From Nyssa sinensis (taxonomy: Eukaryota; Streptophyta; Magnoliopsida; Cornales; Nyssaceae), in assembly GCA_008638375.1 (NCBI GenBank), contig CM018043.1:41548066-41612065 (forward strand): DNA of 64,000 nucleotides. Direction: 5' to 3'. Below, piece after piece: positions 1-11,046 of the stretch. Position 1 is the first letter of the stretch. The number at the start of each line of letters is the position of its first letter. The position numbers and the translations under genes were made by a program. The notes beneath the pieces are model-generated. The model was not told the DNA's origin. It saw nothing but the letters and a program-made list of their open reading frames with translations, and ran no database searches.

Positions 1-49
1 CTTTTTGGTTATATAAAATTTTACTTACCAAAAAAAAAAGAGTGCTAAA
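1..49 (+). mobile_element. 3' tail of a LINE (LINE-0)
   Basis: The segment ends in TTTTACTTACC followed by an A-run. The same end is seen, reverse-complemented, at the 3' end of LINE-D near 23626-23690, including the GGTTATATAAA stretch. The body of this LINE lies outside the window to the left. No coding sequence is visible. Confidence 0.75.
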
Positions 50-1482
50 ATGCTTGGGTTTGAATAAGTGAAAGACGTGTATGCCAATGGCGCTGATTTT
101 TCTGATGTGCATATGGCGTGTGATAAAGCGACATTTGGTAGTTTTACAAGTATGATGGTTATTTGTTTAAAGAAAACAAATTATATGTGCCAAATTGTTC
201 AATGCGTGAATTATTGGTGCATGAGGCACATGGTGGGGGATTAATGGGGCACTTTGGTGTCAGGAAAACCTTAAAAATTTTACATGAACATTTCTTTTGG
301 CCTAGGATGAGAAGAGACGTCACTCGAATATGTGGTAGGTGCATTACATGTAGAAAGGCCAAATCTAAGGTTTTACCACATGGGTTATATATGGGTACCC
401 TTTCCTAGTGAGCCATGGGTAAACATATCTATGGACTTTGTTTGAGGATGCCTAGGACAAAAAAAGGTAGAATTCTATGTTTGTGGTAGTGGACAGATTT
501 AGTAAAATGGCACATTTCATTCCATGCCATAACACAGTTGATGCCACAAACATAGCTGATTTGTTTTTCAAGGAAATAGTGCGACTCCATGGTGTACCTT
601 AGAGTATTGTTTCTAATAGGGATGTTAAGTTCCTTGGCTACTTTCGGAAGGTTTTGTGGGAAAAATTAGGTACCAAGCTTTTATTTTCCACTACTTGTCA
701 TCCACAGACTGACGGACAGACTAAAGTAGTCAATAGGACTCTAACTCAACTCTTACACAGTGTCATTCAAAAGAATTTAAAAACTTGGGAGGACTGTTTG
801 CCATTTATAGAGTTTACATATAATAGGACTATGCATACTACTACTTATTCTCCCTTTGAAATTATTTATGGGTTTAATCCACTTACGCCTTTAGATTTGA
901 TGCCTTTACCTATTGATGACAGGAGTAGTTTGGATGGCCACAGGAAGGCCGAAGGCCGAATTGGATGGCCACAAGAGTGAAGGCGTGTCATCTTCAAACC
1001 TGGAGATTGGGTTGGGGTTCACATACGCAAAGAAAAGATTCCCAACCCATAGAAGAACTAAATTGCATCCTCGAGGAGATGGACCTTTCCAAATCCTTGA
1101 GAAAATTAATGATAATGCTTATAAAGTGGATCTTCCACGTGAGTATAATGTCTCTGCTACTTTCAATGTTTCTGATCTTTCTCACTTTGATGCAGGTGAC
1201 GATTCGAGGTTGAATCCTTTTGAAGAAAGGGGGAATGATGGGCACCGTGGTGGACCGAGTCTTAAAGATCCTTTACAAGTTCCAGATGGGCCAATCACAA
1301 GGTCAAGAGCTAAGAAGATCAAGGAAGCAATGCAAGGATTGGTGCAATCCACTTGGGCCGAGTTTGCACATTCATTGAGCAAGGACCCAACATTCAAGAT
1401 GGGCTTGAAAGAAGAAGAACCAGCTTTAATCCATGTGATACAAGCTACAGAGGGAGCGGCATTGCCTACTGGTTTCGTATAG
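43..1482 (+). pseudogene. CRM-a: 3' part of Ty3/gypsy pol (integrase)
   Basis: The segment runs from the linker after RNase H to the end of pol. The integrase HHCC zinc domain is readable at about 220-350 ([10 protein letters not shown], then CGRCITC). The catalytic core follows, with AHFIPCH, the second Asp in NRDVKF and the block [10 protein letters not shown]. In that block the family's catalytic Glu has become Lys (AAA at 723-725). The C-terminus reads GDGPFQILEKINDNAYKVDLP and SATFNVSDLSHFD and ends at a TAG at 1480-1482. The copy is broken: a stop near 66, frameshifts near 144 and 440, a stop near 601, and a short duplication at about 945-970. The reading frame crosses the polypurine tract and continues 247 nt into the 3' LTR, as reported for CRM chromoviruses. 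Clade assignment rests on recognition by eye. Confidence 0.88.
1222..1235 (+). other. Polypurine tract of CRM-a
   Basis: GAAGAAAGGGGGAA lies immediately 5' of the TGATG start of the 3' LTR, which is the expected position for the plus-strand primer. It is translated as part of pol (Glu-Glu-Arg-Gly-Asn). Confidence 0.8.
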
Positions 1483-1952
1483 ACTTTTTATTTCGTTAAG
1501 TATAGGCGTGTGTGTGGGCCTATTTTATATTTCTATGGTTGTAGGCATTTGGGCCACTTTAACTCATTTAGTGGATTTCTTGTATTAGTTTTAATTGGTA
1601 GTTTAGGACATTTTAGTCCTAAAGATGTTCAGCCCGTTTATTTTAATTGATGTAGGCCTTATTCAGCCCTAGGGTTTCATAGAGGGTTTTAAAAGAACTT
1701 GCAGCTGCAATTTGGAGACTACGAATGAGAATGAAGTTTTTTGCATAGAGAATTTTTCAGTTTTCTCTTCTTGTTCTTAAGTGAACTATGAACTTATCAA
1801 AGGCATACCCTTTATTGCGTTCTCATCAAATCTAGGTTCTTGAAACAAGTTTTCAATGGGTCTAGATCATCTTGACTTGATTCTTGGCTTTCTTCGGTAA
1901 GTTTCAATTTGATTGTGGGTTCAAGGGATTTCAATCTTACGGGTTCACATCA
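1236..1952 (+). repeat. 3' LTR of CRM-a (subfamily 2, 717 bp)
   Basis: The LTR begins TGATGGGCACC and ends TTCACATCA, giving TGATG/CATCA inverted ends. Related LTRs are at 42821-43524 and, reversed, at 11455-11982. The first 247 nt encode the pol C-terminus. A splice-donor-like GGTAAGTTTC is at about 1896-1905 in the putative U5. The next base (1953) is the interior of the inverted element CRM-b, so CRM-a probably inserted there. The predicted target duplication would begin AAATC, but the left end is outside the window. Confidence 0.85.
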
Positions 1953-3005
1953 AAATCTAAAGGAGTAAGTGGATTAAAACCATAAACAATTTCAAAGCGA
2001 GAATAAGAAGTAGTAGTATGCATAGTCCTATTATATGCGTACTCTGTAAATGGCAAACAGTCCTCCCCAAGTTTTTAAATTCTTTTGAATGACACGTAAG
2101 AGTTGAGCTAGAGTCCTGTTGACTACTTCAGTCTGTCTATTAGTCTATGGATGACAAGTAGTGGAAAATAAAAGTTTGGTACCTAATTTTTCCCACAACA
2201 CGTTCCAAAAGTAGCTAAGGAATTTAACATCCCTATCAAAAACAATAATCCTAGGTACACCTTGGAGTCGCACTATTTCCTTGAAGAACAAATTAGCTAT
2301 GTTCGTGGCATCATCTGTTTTATGGCATGGAATAAAATGTGCCATTTAACCAAAACTGTCCACTACCACAAAAATAGAATCTCTACCCTTTTTTGTCCTA
2401 GGCAGCCCCAAAAAAAAGTCCATAGATATGTCTACCCATGGCTCACTAGGAAAGGGTACCCATATACAACCCATGTGGTAAAACCTTAGATCTGGCCTTT
2501 CTACATGTGATGCACCTACCACATATTCGAGTGACATCTCTTCTCATCCTAGACCAAAAGAAATGTTCGTGTAAAATTTCTAAGGTTTTCTTGACACCAA
2601 AGTGCCCTATTAATCCCCTACCTTGTCCTTCACGCACCAATAATTCACGCATTGAACAAGTTGGCACACAATTTGCATTCTTTAAACAAATAACCATCAT
2701 GCTTGTAAAACTTACCAATTGCCGCTTTATCACACACCGTATACACATCAGACAAATCAGCGTCATTGGCATACACATCTTTCACATATTCAAACCCAAG
2801 CATTTTAGCAGTCATAGAAGTAAAAAGTATATACCTTCGTGATAAAGCATCAGCAACAATGTTCTCCTTACCCTGCTTGTAACAGATGACATAGGGAAAG
2901 GTCTTGATGTATTCCATCCATCTAGCGTACCTTTTATTTAATTTACCCTGACCCTTAAGATGCTTCAATGATTCATGATCGGTGTGGATCACAAACTCCC
3001 TAGGC
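1953..3005 (-). pseudogene. CRM-b: RNase H end and integrase, inverted
   Basis: Read on the minus strand, the piece begins with the RNase H end ([30 protein letters not shown]). It continues through the integrase zinc domain ([12 protein letters not shown]) and core ([43 protein letters not shown]) to [12 protein letters not shown], where CRM-a interrupts it. It closely resembles CRM-a, with similar linker sequence ([16 protein letters not shown]). Frameshifts and stops break it at about 2345, 2446 and 2640. Upstream it is joined directly to gag (next entry), so protease and reverse transcriptase are missing. Confidence 0.85.
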
Positions 3006-3282
3006 TGAAGGTAGTGCTGCCACGCCTCTCTCTACTATTCCATTTCACCTACCTTAATTTGCGTATTGAGAGTACGCCTGGCAATAAGAGACTCACCTTC
3101 TACGGGGTATTCCAATCCATCATCACCACTTGCATCAACCAACTCGGGCATCTCATCACTATCATCCTCACTCTCAGACATCACCTCCCAATTGTCATGC
3201 ATAACTATCACCCGCTTGTTTGGACATTGAGACGCGATGTGCCCTGAACCCAGACAATTAAAACATTTAATATCTCTATTTG
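3006..3282 (-). pseudogene. CRM-b: gag C-terminus with CCHC knuckle
   Basis: On the minus strand this reads DIKCFNCLGSGHIASQC, a CX2CX4HX4C zinc knuckle. An acidic stretch follows (SESEDDSDEMPELVD), then VEGESLIARRTLNTQIK. The same order occurs in CRM-g (46916-48200). It runs straight into [11 protein letters not shown] of RNase H, so about 2 kb of protease and RT sequence has been lost in this copy. The left neighbour of the knuckle (RNRDIK) is cut by LINE-A at 3283. The missing upstream part of gag resumes at about 10076. Confidence 0.8.
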
Positions 3283-3807
3283 TTTTTTAAAGGTAAATGT
3301 ATATTAAGAAAGAAGAAAGGAAACAACAGACCAGAGGACAAACCTCTATAGAGCCAAGGGAGGGAATAACTTCTACAAGCAGAAGGAACCCATTCTGAGG
3401 CTAAGAGCTAAAGAAACAGAAACAAAAACAAAAACAACAACAACAACAACAACAACAAACAAGAACTAGAATATACTACTTGGCAGTCCCCAAACATGTT
3501 GAAGGAACTGGTTGGAAGTAGAAGGAGTGATTCCTTTAATGGTGCAAAGCCTTCCGCAGATCATATTCTGCACTTGAGTAATGATGCCTTGGGGGGAATG
3601 GTTCTGGTTGGAGAAGAGCCTAGAGTTTCTTTCCCTCCACCAAACATAAACTGTACATGCTAGGGTGAGCTTCCCAATGGAACTAGTCAACGAAGCCCCT
3701 GCAATACAAGCCCAATTTATGATATGGGGCCAGCTACTGTAGGACAATGGAGGCCACTTTTACCAAGCAAATGCTACCATACCTTGGCAGAAAAGGAACA
3801 AGAGAAG
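3283..3807 (-). pseudogene. LINE-A: ORF2 C-terminus and 3' UTR
   Basis: The 3' end of LINE-A, minus strand. The poly(A) appears as a T-run at 3283-3288, followed by a 3' UTR with a CAA microsatellite. The C-terminal ORF2 tail includes SIGKLTLACTVYVWWRERNSRLF and the family ending near LPSSIF. Its upstream continuation is at 4692: the split codons HMFF and FSCSF of the zf-RVT domain rejoin exactly when the solo LTR at 3808-4691 and one AGAAG copy are removed. A frameshift lies near 3750. No RNase H domain follows, as expected for plant L1. Confidence 0.85.
3436..3463. repeat. (CAA)n microsatellite
   Basis: About nine CAA units in the 3' UTR of LINE-A, preceded by an (ACAAAA)n-like stretch. 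Confidence 0.85.
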
Positions 3808-4691
3808 TGATGGGCACCATGGCGAACCGAGTCTTAAAGATTCGAGGACGAATCCTTTTAAAGAGAGAGGGAATGATGGCTACCATGGGGGATTGAGTCT
3901 TAAAGATACTTTACAAGTTCCAGATGGGCCAATCACAAGGTCGAGAGCTAAGAAGATCAAGGAAGCAATGCAAGGATTGGTGCAATACACAGAAAAACGC
4001 TAATTGGGTGATTTTTGTACAGTTTCGACATCGCTTTGTAATCTGGGCATAAATCTCTCATTTGAGCTCTGATTGAGATGATTCAAGATGCTATGGAAAG
4101 CCAAGTAATATTTCTACAACTTTCATGTTTTGAGGTTTCCGATATTTGGGATTAATCAAGGTCGAAATCAGGTTCGAAGTTTCTGTACCTGCACTGATGA
4201 TGTTTCGACTGCGCGAAATTTACTTATTTAGTGGACTTCTGTTAATTTGTTTTAGTCGGTAGTTTAGGATGTTTTGGGCCTGAAGAAGTTCAGCCCATAT
4301 CTTTTATTTAATGTAGGCCTTATTCGGCCCTAGGGTTTCATAGAGTGTTTTAAAAAGAACTTGTCGCCGCATTTGACAAGAAGATGATGAATTTTTGAGT
4401 AAATTGAGAGAGTATTTTCTTTGCGGTTCTTTGAAGAACTATTTGAACTTATTGGGATTTCCCGTGGCGTTCACCAACGACTTATCAAATGGATTTCCAC
4501 CACCGTTTGTGGCACCTTCCTTATACCGAGGTTCTTGTTTCTAACTAAACAACGGGTTGAGGTCATATATACCGAGGTTCTTCTTTGTCGTAAACAACGG
4601 GTCGAGGTGTTCCATTCAGATCTGATTGTAGAACGATCTTGGATTCTTATTCGTTGTCAGGTCTCGTTATTTCTTGGCGGGGTTCACATCA
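3808..4691 (+). repeat. CRM-c: chimeric solo LTR with AGAAG target duplication
   Basis: The LTR begins TGATGGGCACC and ends TTCACATCA. AGAAG occurs directly before it (3803-3807) and directly after it (4692-4696), a perfect 5-bp duplication inside LINE-A. Internally it is mosaic. After 32 nt of LTR start comes a block (3840-3873) that matches the pol/polypurine sequence normally found outside the LTR, then a second LTR start at 3874. About 240 nt (3987-4228) match no CRM LTR in the window. The right third, from about 4365, matches subfamily 1 (CRM-d) rather than subfamily 2. A solo LTR normally forms by LTR-LTR recombination. Confidence 0.88.
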
Positions 4692-7600
4692 AGAAGAACA
4701 TGTGATCATGACTTTTATTGCTTCTCATGCAAAGGAGGCACTTGCGATCAATGGCCCGAGTGTGATTGAACATTGTATCTTTAGTATGTAAAACATGACG
4801 AATGGCCAACCAAAGAATAAAGCTAGTATGAGGAATAGACATAAGGAACCAAACTAACTTCCACCATGGAATAGAAGAGCAATTGCTACGGATTAAATTC
4901 CAATACGAGCGAATGGAGAAAGTCTCTGTAGCAGTAGGAGTCTAGATAATTCGATCTTCCATAGAGGCATGTCATGCTTCAGCTCGATGAGATGAAGCGA
5001 GTTAGATGCAGGCCAGCACCACTGATGATTATGAATAATAGCACTCACCCTAGCGATCTCCCCAAGTCAGAATCATATATAACTCTTTCACCCATGTTAT
5101 CAAATATAGAACCATTCGGCAACCAATAATCAAACCAAAGGGAGGAGAACTGCCCATTACCAATAAGAGTTTTAATGTAAGGCTTGAAAGTAGGACGAAA
5201 CTTAAGAATTTTCCTCCAAGACCACGAACAGGACGAGGGACATGTAACTTCCCAAAAGTTGTTCCTTTTGAGGATGTTGGTGCGGATCTAGAGAACCCAA
5301 GGGGAGGAGGAGGAGTATTGGTAAACCATCCAAATCAATTTCCCAAAAGCAGCCTTGTTCCAATCCTCAAGGTTTTTAAGGCCAAGGCATCCTTCATTTT
5401 TTGGACAGGTAATATCCTTCCATGCAACTTTAGAACCAGAGGTCTTGAAATGGTTTCCAGTCCAAAGAAAAGATCTCTTAGCCTGTTCAATTTGGAGAAT
5501 AACTTTTTTAGGAAGAATAAATAGGGAGGACTAGTAGACCTGAATGCTAAACAAGACCGACTTGATGAGCTGCACCCTCCCTGCATAAGATAGAAATTTA
5601 TTAGTCCAAGTGAAATTTCGAGCAATGATTCTATTAACTAAAGCTTTGTAGTCAATGGCCTTAAGCTTAGTGGGGATAAGCGGAACTCCCAAGTAGTGGA
5701 CCAGAAGGAAATTTTCTTGAAAGCCAGTAATAGAGATGATAGCATGTTTAGCAGCATCATTCATACCAAAAAGATAGAGATTGCTTTTAGAGGCATTGGG
5801 ACTAAGGCTTGAGAAGAAGGAAAACAAGGCAAGGCAGTCCTTAAGATTGGAGGCTGAAACAGGATCACCATAGCAGAACAGCATAATGTCATCAGCAAAA
5901 CAAAGATGAGTTAACTTAGTTTTGTGGCATCTCGAATGGAACTTAAAGTCGGAGCCACTCATCTTTCTATTAAGAATCATGGAGAGAATGTCCATGGCAA
6001 TAACAAAGAGAAGGGGAGAGAGGATCGCCTTGCCTAAGATATTTAGCACCGGGATAGAAGCCTTCCAGCTCCCCATTAATCGCCACGGAGAATCTCGGGG
6101 TAGAAATACAGGCTTAGATCCAATTGATAAAGACAGTGGGGAAGCCAAAAATGCTTAGAGTGTCCAGGATAAACTCCCACCTAACAGAGTTGAAGGCTTT
6201 CTTGAGGTCAATTTTCATAGCACACCGAGGGGCACCTGAATTCTTGTGGTAGTTGTTTATAAGCTCTTGAGACAAAAGGATGTTATCATTGATATTCCTC
6301 CCTTGGATGAAGGCAAATTGGGCTTTGTCAATAAGTTCAAGGAGCACTTTTTTGATAAGGTTGGCCAGGATCTTAGAAATTGCTTTATACATAGTGTTGC
6401 AACAAGAGATGGGGCAAAAATCCTGGATGCAACAGGGGTTGGGGACTTTGGGCACTAGAGCAATGGCTGTGTTATTGAACTCTCTAAGAATGGTGGAGGA
6501 ATAGAAGAATTCCATGATAGCAGCAACCACATCATGCTTAATAATGCTCCAAGTCTTCCTAAAGAAGTAGGCATTAAAACCATCAGAGGGACTGTTTCCC
6601 AGGGTAAGGGATAGAACTCTCAGAGCCAAGCAAATCCTTAAAGAAGCCCACAATAAACGATTTGAGATCCTTTTTGTCATCAATTATGGCATCGTTGGAG
6701 TCAAGGAGGCTAACAATCTTGTTCCTGTTCCTTCACTGGAGAATAGATTTGAAGAAGAAAGCAGAATTTTGGTCCCCTTCGTTAAGCCACTAGATGCAGG
6801 ACTTTTGCTTGGCTGAGCTTTCCTTAACAGACAAGGCAAGAGAGTAAGCTTTAAGAGCTTCCTTCTCTTTAGATATAAGCATGCTGCTATCAGGATCTTT
6901 ATCTAGCTGAGATTGAAGGTTGAAGAGAGTGGTTCTAGTCTCATGAACCCGAGAGGAGGGATTACGGTGATTCCTTTGAGCTAAGGCCTTAAGAGCAACC
7001 TTAACCTTTTTAAGCTTTTGACAACAAATAAACATGGCAAAACCTCTGATATTAGAGTTCCAAGCTTGCTCAATTGTAGGAAGGAAGTCATCATAGTCAG
7101 CCCAATAGTTGAAGAATTTGAAAGAAATATTGCCTCTCTTCATAGATAAACCAGTTCTGATAAGAATAGGGGAATGATCAGACAGGCCAAGGGGAACAAA
7201 CCCAGCTTCAAAATCAGGGAAGGAGAGCAACTAGTCCTAATTGACCATGGCTCTATCTAACTTCCTGAGGATAGTGCCCGAGGGGGGGGGGTCTTGTCAA
7301 TTAGACCAGGTAAAGAAGACGCCTGAGTATCTAAGATCTGAGAGCTCTGATTGAAGAAAGCATGCATTGCATTCGTCTAAAGAAGAATTCTAGTATTAAC
7401 TACCTCCTCTTCGATCAGAAGGAAACCAAGGAGCATTAAAGTCACCAAAAACCAGCCATGGAGTACCCTTAGATAGAGACGCAAAGGGATAAGTCTCTCC
7501 ACAAGTTCTGTCTTAATTGAGGGGAATTAGAACCATAGATAACTGAGATAATAAATGGAGTATCGGATGCCCGAATGGTGACATTGCAGTGGATAGCTTG

Positions 7601-7865
7601 TTTAGTAGCATTCGAGGAAGTAACCTGCACAATAGAATTATTCCACCCTACCCAGATTCTCCCCTTGGGAGCTTGAGAGTAGTTGTGCAAAAAAGACCAG
7701 CCTGGAATAAGAGAGTTAGCAACAGGGATTTTATTTTGATGTGAAATTCTAGTTTCAACAAGGCCAAATAAAAAATAAGGGAGAAATCCTGAACAAAGGT
7801 TCTGATTTGTCTTTGCTTGGAGGGATTATTTAATCCCCTTACATTCCAACAGGCTAGATTGATTG
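4692..7865 (-). pseudogene. LINE-A: ORF2 (endonuclease, RT, zf-RVT part)
   Basis: Minus-strand ORF2 of an L1-type LINE, which would encode the nicking endonuclease and the reverse transcriptase for target-primed insertion. The N-terminus reads ACWNVRGLNNP near 7860. The endonuclease is scattered over three frames, with GLSDHSPILIRT at about 7190. The RT is in two main blocks: 6114-6683 ([12 protein letters not shown], KIDLKKAFNSVRWEF) and 5531-6148, with the catalytic FADDIMLF near 5900. The zf-RVT start is near 4700-4900 (CLLCMRSNKSHDH). It continues at 3807-3283. There are many frameshifts and stops, so it is inactive. ORF1 lies just upstream on the same strand. Confidence 0.85.
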
Positions 7866-10075
7866 AGTAAAGGATAGGGGGGCTGGTTGGCTAGGCCCAT
7901 CATCCCTTTGGAGTTTGAGTTTTCTCCTAAGCTTCTTGAGTTGATTTTTGGTCAGCTTACTTCCAGTACCAATCTCATTCACCTTAGCTATTTTGTCCAA
8001 CAAAGGGTTGGAATCAGGGGAAGCTGTGGAGACAGAAAGGCTAGCCTCCCCAAGGGCTAGGTTTGCATGGGAGCCACAATTGTCTTTAAAAACCTAAGGG
8101 GAGTTGAAGATATTGATACCAGTCAAATGGGTGGATGAGGGGGTGCTTTGAGATTCAACGACCTCATTAGTTCCAGCTTGATCTCTGGACTCAATATCAA
8201 CCTATAAATTTGCTGAAGGTTCTGCTTGCATAGTATCAGTACAAGGAATTCTCACAACCTGAACTGCTTTGATGTTGTTAGAGACAACTCTCCATTCACC
8301 CTTATAAAATTTGGCCTGTATAGGAGCTTGAGTAGTGGGAGGAGTAGATTTATTTTGAGATCATGTACTCATGCGATGCCCAAAGGTATTATAGATGGTG
8401 CACATAGGAGGCAGCCATTGATATTTTACTAGGATTTCCACTAAAGAGTTGTCATCGAGTTTAACGCCAAAGGAATCCAGGAGATCACGCTTGGCTTCTA
8501 TTTCAACACAAATCCAAGCATAACTGATCCTTGTGTGCTCTTTTGTATGGGTATCAACAAATAAAGGTTTCCCAACAGCACTAGCAACATAGCTAACCCT
8601 TTAGTAGTCCATAGTTCATACAAAACATTGAACAGCTTGATCTAAATAGGGATTTTCTCTACATCTTTTTTGGATAGCACCATACCTAGTCTCCATTGCT
8701 ACAGAATAATGTGTCTGCCAGAAAAATGCCAATGACCCACTTCAAGAATTTTGGTGATAGAGGAGAGGGAAGTAAACTTGAAGAAAAAGAAACCATTGCC
8801 ATTTGTGAGGGTCTCTTTAAGACCTTTATTTTCCCATAGATGTTTTGCAATTTTCTTAACCCAGAAGAATGGCATTTTCTTGTCCAAAAAATACCCCACC
8901 AATGTATATTCCCAGGTTGGAATACCGGCTTGAATAACATCTGGGGGAGGGTAAACAGAGATCCTTTCCCTTGTGAGACTAGGAGGGATAAAGTCAAGTT
9001 TGAATTTCTAACGAGAAGGAGGCTGGTGGAAGGGAGAAGCCTATGGCATAGGTTGCCACGCACCACTGACATCTGGAATGGTTGAAACTGCTTGCTTCTA
9101 TTGTTGAATAACAACGTATGGTTGCTGAGCAGCAACTTGCGTGTGCAGCTGAATAGTAACAGAAGGAATAGTGGGCTGTAAAGCAACCACAGGCGTAGAG
9201 GCATAGGCTCTACCAAAAAACCCGGACTGCTGCGGCTGAGAAGACATGTCAACAATGCTAGAAATGTTACCTTGCGTGTGCAGCTGAATAGCAACAGGAG
9301 GAGCAGTGGGCAATACAGTAACCATAGGCGTAGAGGCATAGGCTCTAGCCGAAAACCCAGATTGCTGCACCTGAGTAGACATGTCAACAGTGCTAGAAAT
9401 GTTACCTTACGTGTGCAACTAAATAGCAATAGTAGGAGCAGTGGGCTGTAAAGCAGCCAACGGCGTAGAGGTATAGGCTCTAGCAGAAAACCCAAATTGC
9501 GCTTGAGCCATCCTACTTTCTGCACTAGGATTTGGACATGATGGGTAAAATTTTTGGGCACTTGCAAGGTTGGAGCGTGTGTGACACTCACCCTTTCCGG
9601 GACCCTCCCTTTTGCTACCTCCATTGATGGAATCTCCATGGAAATGGTTGTTTGTACAAAACAAGAAATCTGCGTTAACCGAGAAACCACCATATTCTTC
9701 TTCCAAATCAAGTGCTTCCTTTGGGATGAATTCACCACTGCTAGCCTGGTCAGCCTAAGTTAATCTCGATGGAGAGTCATGCACTGCCGCTACAGGGTTG
9801 CTGGCATACACCGCACCATCGTCAAAATTATTAACAGCAGCAGGGGCATGAGAATGAGAAGCAAAAACCCCTTGGGATTGATCATTTTGGGGTAGCACCA
9901 CCTCTGTTGAGAGATAGTAAGATTCATGGCGTTGCAGGGGTTGGGAAACCTCATCACTAAAGGAAAGGCATGGTTGCTTAGCGTGCAGTGAACGAGAGGA
10001 CTCCTTGCAGCTTGCAAGCCATTAATCGGGCATGGAATGACTGAGAGAATGCCATTAATGTCAGGATACTAGAAA
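7866..10075 (-). pseudogene. LINE-A: ORF1 (DUF4283 RNA-binding protein)
   Basis: Minus-strand ORF1, the probable RNA-binding protein of the LINE particle. A plausible start is ATG near 10024 (MACKLQGVLS). The N-terminal third is low-complexity and includes three 135-bp repeats (9137-9510). The DUF4283 region follows at 8690-8910 (TLVGYFLDKKMPFFW, NGNGFFFFKF, HWHFSGRHIIL). The CCHC part near 8400 is badly decayed. The C-terminus keeps DKIAKVNE and NQLKKLRRK near 7930-7990. Stops and frameshifts are frequent. The right boundary with CRM-b gag is uncertain by about 20 nt. A 350-codon open frame at 8686-9738 is a shadow of the repeats. Confidence 0.78.
9137..9510 (-). repeat. 135-bp in-frame tandem repeats in LINE-A ORF1
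   Basis: Three units start at 9137, 9272 and 9407 (plus-strand numbering), a constant 135-bp period or 45 codons; the last is partial. Each unit encodes GRAYASTPV or ARAYASTPM flanked by Gln/Pro-rich sequence (QPQQSGF, QVQQSGF). The period preserves the frame. Confidence 0.9.
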
Positions 10076-11046
10076 TAATTAACAGCTTAGGAAAATTCGG
10101 CCTTCCCCTTTACTACAACTCGATCATTTTTATCCCACTTTGGTTTCCAAGGAGTGCCATAAACTGAAGTATACCTTGCTGCCCCCTTTCTCTTTAACTA
10201 CCTCTCTACCTTCATAGCCATGTGCACCATGTCTTCTAGATCCACATTATGCTGCAACTCAACTACATTGGCTATGTCTCTATTCAGACCAATTAAAATA
10301 TCTAGCTATTATAGCCTCCCGATCCTCCTCTACATTAGCCCGAACCATAGTCACCTCCATCTCCTTATAGCAATCCTCTACATTCTTAGTCCCTTGTGTA
10401 AGGTTTTGTAATTTTTGGTAGAGGTCTCTATAGTAGTGGCCAGGTACAAATCTCTGCCTCATGAGAACTTTCAACTCACCCCATGCTTCTACAGGTCTCT
10501 CATAATTCCTCCTCTTATTGGTCACCGATTGATCCCACCAAATAATTGCATAATTAGTGAACTCAATTACCATCAGCTTCACCTTCTTCTCCTCTGAATA
10601 GTTGTGACAATAAAAAATCAACTCTATTTTCTTCTCCCACTCTAAATAAGCTTTAGGGTCATTCCTACCTTGGAAAGATGGTATTTTCACTTTGATGCTC
10701 CCAAGGTTCCTATCCACCCCATTTCGCCCCCTTGGATTTCTCCTATGTCCTCTTCAATGCCTACCTCCTCTAGGTCTGCCTATTCCACCCATTCCAACTT
10801 CAGATGCTATGTCTTCCTCAGCCTCATCATCTTCTTCGTTCTCATACTCATTTTCAATGATAGGCTCACGTCTCCTCCTAAATTGCCCACCTTGCAGATT
10901 TCTAGTCACGACCTCTTGCTGATCCATCTATCCCTCATCTCACCTAACACCAAATTCAACTGTTCAAATTGTTGTTGCATGGCCTGCAAAACAAAGAATG
11001 AGTTAGTCGCCTCCTCCTTAGGTGTTGAGTCCCTCTTATGAGACAT
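10076..11046 (-). pseudogene. CRM-b: gag N-terminal and central part
   Basis: The minus-strand gag starts at ATG 11044-11046 (MSHKRDSTPKEEATN). This start is shared with CRM-f (44441) and resembles CRM-d (25563). An acidic, Arg-rich linker follows, then MDRNLGSIKVKIPSFQGRND. The conserved retrotransposon gag domain is at 10280-10717 (EWEKKIELIFYCHN, MRQRFVPGHYYRDLYQKLQ). Capsid-like gag would package the element RNA. Downstream the frame is lost near 10279 and the sequence meets LINE-A at about 10076; gag resumes with the zinc knuckle at 3282. Roughly 40-75 bp of gag are missing between the two halves. Confidence 0.85.

Noticed and set aside
3466..3807. LINE pieces at 3283-3807 and 4692-10075 as two separate LINEs
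   Set aside because: Removing the solo LTR and one AGAAG rejoins the zf-RVT domain exactly, so they are one element.
8686..9738. A 350-codon open frame on the minus strand, Leu/Phe-rich
   Set aside because: It is the shifted frame of the 135-bp repeats and DUF4283 of LINE-A ORF1. The adjacent frame carries the conserved motifs, so this is a shadow.
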